Positions 6,504 to 12,488 of a stretch of DNA of 12,488 nt are shown piece by piece (position 1 is the stretch's first letter; every line of letters starts with the position of its first letter). Position numbers and translations under genes: made by a program. The stretch is from positions 9,138 to 21,625 of the forward strand of contig JANBQS010000304.1 in assembly GCA_027577415.1 (NCBI GenBank). Direction: 5' to 3'. The DNA comes from Coemansia sp. RSA 922. Taxonomy: Eukaryota > Kickxellomycota > Kickxellomycetes > Kickxellales > Kickxellaceae. The notes under the pieces were generated by a model, which had not been told where the DNA came from, did no database searches, and saw only the letters and a list, made by a program, of their open reading frames with translations.

Positions 6504-7979
6504 ATGTTGGCCAGACGCAACCCAGCCTTTGCTCGACTCGCTCTATCTGCCAAGCCCACCCAAGTGCGGAACAGCTCTGCCATACCCGCCAATACAGCTT
6601 GGAAGAATGCCAACCCCAGCAGCGAGTTTACCGTCTCTGAGACCACTGGATTCCTACCTCGTCATGATCCACTTCCAGTGCTCCCGAGCTACTTCGAGCG
6701 ACTCGAAGAACTGCTCCACGAGATGCCTATCTCCAAGGGCGACGGCACCTATGGACTCCTACACAGTGGCCGCTTCGGTGAGCGCATAGAACGCGAGCTA
6801 CCCCTATATGACGTGGGTTTCATATTTGATAGTCGCATTCTCTCTGCCCTCTACCGCGACTATACCTTCCTAGCATCTGCCTACCTCCTCGAACCATGCG
6901 ACATACAATTCCGCCTCGCCCGCAACTACGGTCTAGCCCGTCGCATCCTACCCGCCAACATTGCCGCACCCTTAGAGACTATTGCCGCTCGTCTAAATGC
7001 CCGTCCCTATTTGGAGCACTCGATGTCTTTCACCTTTTACAACTACCGGCGAAAGGACGCCACCCAGCCACTCACCACAGACAACATTGAACCTATCCGC
7101 CGTTTCTCGGGGTGTGACGCCGAGCACAGTTATATTGTCGGCCATGTAGCCGCCGCTCAGCGCACAGGCTCAATGGTATCAGCCGCACAAGAGATTCTGC
7201 GCAGCGTGCGCAGCGACAGCCGCCCAGCATTTGATAAGGCAATGCGTCAGTACACGAAGGCAATGGCTCAGGTCAACGATATCCTGTCACAGACACTGAA
7301 GAATACAAGCGAGTACGCGTCGTTCCGTACTTTCCTCAATGGCTGCAACAAGAACCAGCCCATGTTTAGCAACGGTGTACTCTACGAGAGCTCCACCTCC
7401 TGCCCGCTACCAAGCGGGCAGCAGCCAAGGCATTACTTGGGTGTCGCTCAAAGCAGCAACCCGATTGCCTCACTCGGTACTCATCTCTTCCAGCTGTCCA
7501 ACCTCAGTCCACGCGGTACCCTGCCCTGCGCTAGCTCCAACAATGGCGTAGACAGCTTGCGGCCCGAAAACTACCAGTCCTTCTTGGCCCACATCAGTGC
7601 CGAGTCTCGCGTCTTGGGCGTTCAGACTTTTGCTTTGGGCAGTCCGGCTTCGTCGGTCGAGTACATGGCCGCACTCGATCAGGTCTTGGCCTACCGCTAC
7701 CGCCAGTGGGCCAACCTCCGCGACTCTATCCCGCTTCAGTCTTCAGGAAAGTCGGCTGCCTTCCGCGACTACTTTGATGTCCAAACTCGTCACGTCAGAG
7801 ACGTCGCCGAGTTGGTCCATCGCACTCACGCCAACACCGATACTGAGCTACTCACTCCCGAAAGTCGCGCTCGTGCCGAGTCCATGGTTCACCGGGCTGA
7901 GATGGTCCGTCGCTCGCTCAATCGAATTATCACTGACCCAGAGACAGCGCCGCTAGCAATGAGCATGATAGCATACTAA
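6504..7979 (+). CDS. Indoleamine 2,3-dioxygenase-like protein, predicted mitochondrial, lacking the haem-ligand His
   Basis: The gene encodes 491 residues. The ATG at 6504 has a good context (CAACCATGT) and begins a mitochondrial-type presequence (MLARRNPAFARLALSAKP). IDO-family landmarks follow: GFLPRHDPLPVLPSYFERLEEL (48-69) and ELPLYDV, then LYRDYTFLASAYLLEP. After these come LPANIAAPL and NYRRKD, FRTFLNG (Arg275 aligning with human IDO1 Arg231), MFSNGVLYE, and AQSS in the place of the family's QSS motif. True IDOs are haem enzymes that open the indole ring of tryptophan to N-formylkynurenine, the first step toward NAD. Here the proximal-His segment (RSYHLQIV in human) aligns with RYRQWANL, so His is Gln401 while the haem-contacting Arg is kept as Arg398. 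The C-terminal Gly/Thr-rich loop is also not evident. The fold is confident; dioxygenase activity is doubtful. Fungal IDOs are usually cytosolic, so the presequence is unusual. No introns are needed. Confidence 0.83.
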   Translation: MLARRNPAFARLALSAKPTQVRNSSAIPANTAWKNANPSSEFTVSETTGFLPRHDPLPVLPSYFERLEELLHEMPISKGDGTYGLLHSGRFGERIERELPLYDVGFIFDSRILSALYRDYTFLASAYLLEPCDIQFRLARNYGLARRILPANIAAPLETIAARLNARPYLEHSMSFTFYNYRRKDATQPLTTDNIEPIRRFSGCDAEHSYIVGHVAAAQRTGSMVSAAQEILRSVRSDSRPAFDKAMRQYTKAMAQVNDILSQTLKNTSEYASFRTFLNGCNKNQPMFSNGVLYESSTSCPLPSGQQPRHYLGVAQSSNPIASLGTHLFQLSNLSPRGTLPCASSNNGVDSLRPENYQSFLAHISAESRVLGVQTFALGSPASSVEYMAALDQVLAYRYRQWANLRDSIPLQSSGKSAAFRDYFDVQTRHVRDVAELVHRTHANTDTELLTPESRARAESMVHRAEMVRRSLNRIITDPETAPLAMSMIAY

Positions 7980-7998
7980 GAAGCACAAAACACAGTTC

Positions 7999-8004
7999 AA
8001 TAAA
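7999..8004 (+). terminator. Polyadenylation signal AATAAA of the IDO-like gene
   Basis: AATAAA starts 19 bases after the stop ending at 7979, followed by A/T-rich AATAATAATAAAAATAAT. The opposite-strand gene stops at 8042, so the two 3' UTRs very probably overlap. Confidence 0.6.
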
Positions 8005-8041
8005 CCTTTATACACGAAAATAATAATAAAAATAATGGCGC

Positions 8042-11000
8042 TTATGCTTGGTTTTGCACGAAAAATAGCAGATACGCTGCTGGCGAAGCAACTTTTTGCT
8101 CGGGGACTGGCGAAACTCTGGTGTCGTCAAAGTAGTTCCACTGACCGCGGTGCCCATTAAACACGCTAGCCGTGTAGTGGCCGCCCGACAGGGTACCAAA
8201 GTGGTTAGCCACCGCGTAGAGATTGTATCCAGTAGGCGCGACCTTGCATACGCCGGGCATCACGTAGTTCTCCATATTGAGATTTTGCGTAGGGAACTGG
8301 ACGTCGGTCTCGAGCTTTTCGCGGAAGTGCCCAATAGTCGAGAACCGCTTCAGGTGCACAATAAGCACAAGCGGCAGTCGCGAGATGAGCAACCGCTTGC
8401 TTGCTCGCCGCTTGGTCTGACATTTCGGACATTGCCACTTGTTGTCGCCCTCGAGCACCTCGACCTCCGAGTACGCGTCCAAGCACTGGTAGATGCTGAC
8501 TGGAGGCGCGTTATGTCGGCCCAATGAGCTCTTGCGCACCAAAGAAGTAGCCGACTTGCCGCCATTTCCCGAATATGACGGAATGGGCACCGACAGCTCT
8601 GTAAATGTAAAGTAAGTCGTCGATGTGTGCTTGCAAGATAGGCAAGTCAGTCGCGACTGCACTTGGCCCTGGAAGATGCTAGTCATAATCGACCAGTTGC
8701 GCCGAATGTACCGACCCCACTGCACATCCGCCTGCTGCATATCAGTCATACGCTCAAACATAAACTCCTCCTCGGGCGTCAAGTCACGCTCAGGTGGCGG
8801 CCGCGGGTGCACACGGTTCATCGACTCGTGAAGCGTATCCAAGATAAACGACGCAAACTCTTGCGCGTCCTCTTGGTCGTTGCTCTTGAATTGCGCCGAG
8901 CAACTGCCAACGGCCGAGCGGAACGCGATAGGTGACAGCGAGCCGTACTGTCCACGCCACATATTGTGCACAAGCCGAGCAAACTCCACCACCACATCCG
9001 ACTTGCCATTCTTGCTATTGTCGCGCACCAGGTCCTTCTTCCACCCACCCTGCAAAAAGTACCGCGAGAACGGCGCTGTGCCCACCAGGCACTGGATCAC
9101 GCAGTTCATAAAGCAAGTGTTGCCAAAGTTCTTCAGACCAGTGGCTCCATAAGACGCCGAGTCCAGCGAGAGCGGGTTCCGGCTCGAGGGAGTCAACAGC
9201 TCGTTGTTGGCAGCTCCACCGCTCGACGGGTCCATAAACGGATATCCGGCTGCTCCGCTGGCCACCATCATCTGGGCTTGGTGGTCATACGCCGTCGAGT
9301 TGCGCAAGTGGCCGCCAGCGTGCATCCGTCCATTGAGCGATGGGTCCGATCCGGCCGCTACAGGGTGATGGTAGAATCCCTGACCGCTGGGTACGCTATA
9401 CTGCTGTCTTTGCTCTTGCTGCAATTTCTTACGCGAAATCGACGGGCTGGGCGGGCGCACAGTAACGGTCGGCGGTGGTCTTGGCGGCAACGGCTGAGTA
9501 GGCATTGCTGGCTTCAATGGCAATTGCTGTTCAGATGCCGGTTCCGGTGCTGCTGCTGACACAGCAGAAGCGTGCATTGCCGATGCCATTTGCTCTTGCT
9601 CCTGGATATAAGCAGCTGGCTTAGGTGGCAGACGGGCCTGTGGCACTGGCGGTGGATCTCTGCGCTTCTTTGGCTGTTGCTCAGGCTGGTGCTGGCGCTG
9701 TTCGGCCACCTCAGTATAGGCTGGAGGTGGTTGCATCGACGAAACAGCTGGGTACTCGTCGACAGGCTGACTGACATGTGTTGACCCTGTGAATCCATAA
9801 ATAGGATTGTCAAAGATAGTCTTGCGCCGCTGGACGTTAGAGTACCGGTTCGGGATATGTGGCAAGGGCTTTGGCGCCATGTCCGACTCTAACGAGCTGT
9901 AGGCTGCCTCCAGCTGCACTGTATCAGGGACAACTCCCTGACTCACGGCCTCATTTTGCACACCACTTGTCTCCGCCACGGTTGTGTAGGAGGTACCGCT
10001 AGGTGGCATAGAGGTATTGTATCCCTGAGTATAAGACGTGTGCGCAGTCGGAAGTCTACCGGCAGTCGACTGCTGCTGGTCCTGCTGGTAACCTTGCTGC
10101 TGTTGCTGCTGTTGATACACCTGTTGCTGCTGATAGTATTGCTGTTGCTGCTGGTACTGTTGCTGATAGGCGCTGGATTGCTGGAAAAAGTCAAAGACCG
10201 ACCCAGCTGCCGCAACTCCATTATTCCGATTGTAGGCAGCTACAGTGGGCTGATACGGAGTGAGCTGGTGCATACTGGATACCGAGCCAGTAGACGCATG
10301 GTAGGCGAGCATCGAAGACGCATCCGGCGCGACACTGCCACTAGCACTGTTGGTATAGCCCCATTGCAGTTTGCCTGTCGATAGCGGTAGTGCGTCCATG
10401 GCCCTGCGAGCTTCGTCCGACCACACGCAACGCTCGCGGCCCACAGCCTGCACCCAGCCATCAAACCCACCGATCAAAAACAACGGCGGATGTTTTAGTG
10501 GCTTTTGGTACTCGTAGTGGTAGATAGCCGAGTTGAGAAACTCTATTGCGCTGACCTCCGTGCTACCAGAGTCGCCAAATGAGCGTGCTGACTGGCACAC
10601 ATAGACGATAAGGTCGAATTCATCTCGCTGCCGGAACCACCGTTGCTGCTCATCGGCGACAATGGCTAGCGACGATTCGATCTCTGTCGACGTGTACTTT
10701 TTTTGCAACCCGATAGGATCGACATTGACTGTGTACCGATGATCGATTCGTCCCCACACGTAGTCTTGGTACGGCCGCACATCCAAAACTAGTACCGTAG
10801 GCCGTCCATTACCTCCTGAGCGCGAGCGATCAAACAGGCCCAATAGCTCTGTAGGCGTGCAGGTAGTGGTGTTGGAGTCGACAAACTCGACACTGGCAGG
10901 TGTGATCTCACTACTCTTCGGCAACTGTGGGCTAATGGCCATGGCGACCCGGTTGCTACCACTACTGGAGCCGACGATAGACACGCCCTGCATACCACGC

Positions 11001-12079
11001 GACTGGGCTTTCGCGCTGGCGTCGATAACGCGTGCCTGTGAGTCAATCTCGTTAAAGTCATTCATCTGCTTAGCCAGCCAGGGACTCTCTTGCGCCGACG
11101 ACGACTGTTGCAGCGTATATGACTTTGCAGCATCGGCAGCGTTAAGAGGGACTTCGGGGTACGCGCGCGCAAATTCGCTCTCTGCTTGGACGACTTTCTC
11201 AGAGTTGACACTGGGGTTTTGGTCAACGTCAACGGCGGAAGACTCGATGCAGGGCCATTTTTTGAGTTCGGCAGACAGACGCTCCATATCGTAGATAATA
11301 GTAGTGCGAAAATCACTGCGCAGCTGGACGTACTTTGGATCCTGACTGACAGTCTCAAAGTCGCGCTGCTTGGGCAGTAGGTCGAGGATCCTGCTAGCTG
11401 TCATGAAACCGACATAGGCGTTCTCAATATCCCCAGAGATTTGAGAAAGTCGAGCTTCATCGACGCGGCGTTTGGCGTTCCGTAACAACGATTTAGACGA
11501 TACTTGGACTGACGTGTTGATGGCAGAAAGCTGATTCAGCTCTGTTAACCGAGACTTTCGCCGGGAGCTTGTCGTGTCATGCGATGTGGTAGCTTGAGCC
11601 GCTGCTGTGGTTGTTGGTGGTGATGCCGAGCTTACCGTGGTTGAGCGTGAGCGGCTACCGGATAGCGACTGCTTGCGTGCGCTGGTTGTCGAATGGGGTG
11701 TGTTGCCTGTAGTCGCTGTATAGACACTATTGCTAACGCTCAACAGGTCTTGTGTTGGGCTGCTACTGCCACCATAGTCAGCTGACTTTGATGGTACTGG
11801 TGTCGGCTTTGGCTCCCTTGCAGGCTCAGGTACTTGCTCGGGTGGTTGTGCTCGGCTCGAGGCAGCGGTCGGTGTTCCTAGCGAGTTGTTGTGCATTTGG
11901 GCGTCCTGCTTTGACCAGATTCCGTCATTAGCAACAGGAGTGCGCTTTGTCAGCATTGGCGGCTTCGGGGCAGGCTTAGGCGGAGCGGTATCGCCAACAG
12001 AGGTAGTTCGCTCTAGAGCTAAGCTCTCAAAGCGTCGAATGAGGTCTGATGTGCGTCCTCCATCGCCAAGTCTAGACAT
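8042..12079 (-). CDS. DOA4: Doa4/Ubp4-type ubiquitin carboxyl-terminal hydrolase (MIT-like, rhodanese, USP)
   Basis: The gene encodes 1345 residues. The ATG at 12079 (MSRLGDGG) is the first in frame after an upstream stop. Residues about 187-276 are a helical MIT/USP8-dimerisation-like domain (AKRRVDEARLSQISGD). A rhodanese-like domain at about 408-545 includes VLVLDVRPYQDYVWGRID, VYVCQSARS and LIGGFDGW. A low-complexity linker follows, with poly-Gln at about 637-670 and proline-rich stretches at about 805-830 and 855-880. The USP catalytic domain (about 980-1345) has the Cys box GLKNFGNTCFMN with Cys989, a zinc ribbon of CxxC pairs (1146/1149 and 1217/1220), His1301 in GGHYTA and Asp1318/1319 in NYFDDTRV, so the triad is complete. 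Relatives (yeast Doa4, fission yeast Ubp4, human USP8) remove ubiquitin from cargo at endosomes with ESCRT-III before vacuolar sorting. It is longer than yeast Doa4 (926), mainly through the disordered linker. No intron is needed. Confidence 0.95.
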   Translation of the reverse strand: MSRLGDGGRTSDLIRRFESLALERTTSVGDTAPPKPAPKPPMLTKRTPVANDGIWSKQDAQMHNNSLGTPTAASSRAQPPEQVPEPAREPKPTPVPSKSADYGGSSSPTQDLLSVSNSVYTATTGNTPHSTTSARKQSLSGSRSRSTTVSSASPPTTTAAAQATTSHDTTSSRRKSRLTELNQLSAINTSVQVSSKSLLRNAKRRVDEARLSQISGDIENAYVGFMTASRILDLLPKQRDFETVSQDPKYVQLRSDFRTTIIYDMERLSAELKKWPCIESSAVDVDQNPSVNSEKVVQAESEFARAYPEVPLNAADAAKSYTLQQSSSAQESPWLAKQMNDFNEIDSQARVIDASAKAQSRGMQGVSIVGSSSGSNRVAMAISPQLPKSSEITPASVEFVDSNTTTCTPTELLGLFDRSRSGGNGRPTVLVLDVRPYQDYVWGRIDHRYTVNVDPIGLQKKYTSTEIESSLAIVADEQQRWFRQRDEFDLIVYVCQSARSFGDSGSTEVSAIEFLNSAIYHYEYQKPLKHPPLFLIGGFDGWVQAVGRERCVWSDEARRAMDALPLSTGKLQWGYTNSASGSVAPDASSMLAYHASTGSVSSMHQLTPYQPTVAAYNRNNGVAAAGSVFDFFQQSSAYQQQYQQQQQYYQQQQVYQQQQQQQGYQQDQQQSTAGRLPTAHTSYTQGYNTSMPPSGTSYTTVAETSGVQNEAVSQGVVPDTVQLEAAYSSLESDMAPKPLPHIPNRYSNVQRRKTIFDNPIYGFTGSTHVSQPVDEYPAVSSMQPPPAYTEVAEQRQHQPEQQPKKRRDPPPVPQARLPPKPAAYIQEQEQMASAMHASAVSAAAPEPASEQQLPLKPAMPTQPLPPRPPPTVTVRPPSPSISRKKLQQEQRQQYSVPSGQGFYHHPVAAGSDPSLNGRMHAGGHLRNSTAYDHQAQMMVASGAAGYPFMDPSSGGAANNELLTPSSRNPLSLDSASYGATGLKNFGNTCFMNCVIQCLVGTAPFSRYFLQGGWKKDLVRDNSKNGKSDVVVEFARLVHNMWRGQYGSLSPIAFRSAVGSCSAQFKSNDQEDAQEFASFILDTLHESMNRVHPRPPPERDLTPEEEFMFERMTDMQQADVQWGRYIRRNWSIMTSIFQGQVQSRLTCLSCKHTSTTYFTFTELSVPIPSYSGNGGKSATSLVRKSSLGRHNAPPVSIYQCLDAYSEVEVLEGDNKWQCPKCQTKRRASKRLLISRLPLVLIVHLKRFSTIGHFREKLETDVQFPTQNLNMENYVMPGVCKVAPTGYNLYAVANHFGTLSGGHYTASVFNGHRGQWNYFDDTRVSPVPEQKVASPAAYLLFFVQNQA
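10068..10172 (-). repeat. Poly-glutamine CAG/CAA tract inside the DOA4-like gene
   Basis: About 35 codons are mostly CAG or CAA, interrupted by Tyr codons (YQQQ, YYQQQQ, QGYQQDQQQ). The CAG/CAA mix suggests an old tract rather than a fresh expansion. It separates the rhodanese domain from the proline-rich and catalytic parts. Confidence 0.85.
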
Positions 12080-12488
12080 TTCCACTCGCGATGCTAGTAG
12101 TCGAAATGCACCACGGAATGCTTTGAGAATACAAAAAAGAATAGCGAAATGGAGAGCTTTGGTCTAAAATGCGATTTAATAGATTACAGTAAGTGATGCA
12201 AAGCAAAGCGCTTTTTTATTAAGCTCGCATGCCAAGCGCATCTGACGCAGCGACTCGTGCGAGCGTGATCTGCTGGCGGTAATTTCAAAATTGATCATCA
12301 GGGACTAGGCGTACATGCAGGGTATGCCCGTTGGCTTTTCGATAGGTGCTAGCTGCGCACCTTCTAGCTTCCTATAGCCAAAAAATCTATAAATACACGT
12401 GGTGAGTAGTGGCGGCGCCCATGACGCCAAAAGGAAGATGTCATGCACCTACTTTTTGCCAAGCCCACAGCGCCAGAAAGACAATCGA
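12080..12488. other. Intergenic/promoter region at the right edge
   Basis: The left part holds the leader and promoter of the minus-strand DOA4-like gene, with an AT-rich TTAATAAAAAAG element (about 12210-12222, minus strand) as its best TATA-like candidate. The right part carries a plus-strand TATA box. ATGs at 12421 and 12443 open frames that reach the window edge, but too little is visible to call a gene. Confidence 0.4.
12389..12400 (+). promoter_or_regulatory. Plus-strand TATA box next to a CACGTG E-box
   Basis: A TATAAATA and an overlapping or adjacent CACGTG occur in TCTATAAATACACGTGGTG. The orientation suggests a gene starting near or beyond the right edge, divergent from the DOA4-like gene. 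Confidence 0.45.

Noticed and set aside
10068..10172. CAG/CAA tract as a microsatellite in non-coding DNA
   Set aside because: It lies in frame within the long DOA4-like gene and reads as poly-Gln with Tyr, a common linker composition.

Overview
The window looks like a compact nuclear locus from a fungus. The lineage cannot be fixed from the sequence. A filamentous or early-diverging group is likelier than budding yeasts, because a possible complex I subunit is present and introns appear short and few. Supporting signs are a Doa4/Ubp4-type ubiquitin protease with MIT-like, rhodanese and USP domains, mitochondrial presequences, TATA boxes 70-200 bases upstream of starts, AATAAA signals just after stops, and GT-AG intron candidates.

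Left third (1-3650). A long minus-strand open frame starts at 945 and runs off the left edge. It encodes a coiled-coil segment, a basic nuclear-localisation-like stretch and a Gly/Ala/Phe-Gly tandem repeat. A weak spliced candidate lies at 1237-1607. A better small spliced minus-strand candidate, possibly a complex I B15/NDUFB4-type subunit, lies at about 1849-2232. Next is a minus-strand gene for a secreted 213-residue protein of unknown function (2678-3319) with a TATA box.

Middle (3650-5560). This part is decayed and repetitive. It holds a wrecked, internally deleted copy of a CHL1/DDX11-family iron-sulfur DNA helicase (about 4071-5308). Three diverged copies of a short repeat flank it, two inverted with respect to the third.

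Right half (5576-12488). Two plus-strand genes encode predicted mitochondrial proteins. One is an RSO55/MTRFR-type ribosome-rescue factor with a GGQ loop. The other is an indoleamine 2,3-dioxygenase-like protein in which the haem-ligand histidine appears to be glutamine. The latter converges on a large minus-strand Doa4-type deubiquitinase (8042-12079), leaving 62 bases between the stops. The right edge carries a plus-strand TATA box that probably belongs to a gene starting at or beyond the border.

No operon-like logic joins these genes. The shared theme is mitochondria (rescue factor, IDO-like protein, possible complex I subunit), beside an endosomal ubiquitin protease. No CRISPR array, tRNA, rRNA or intact transposon was seen.
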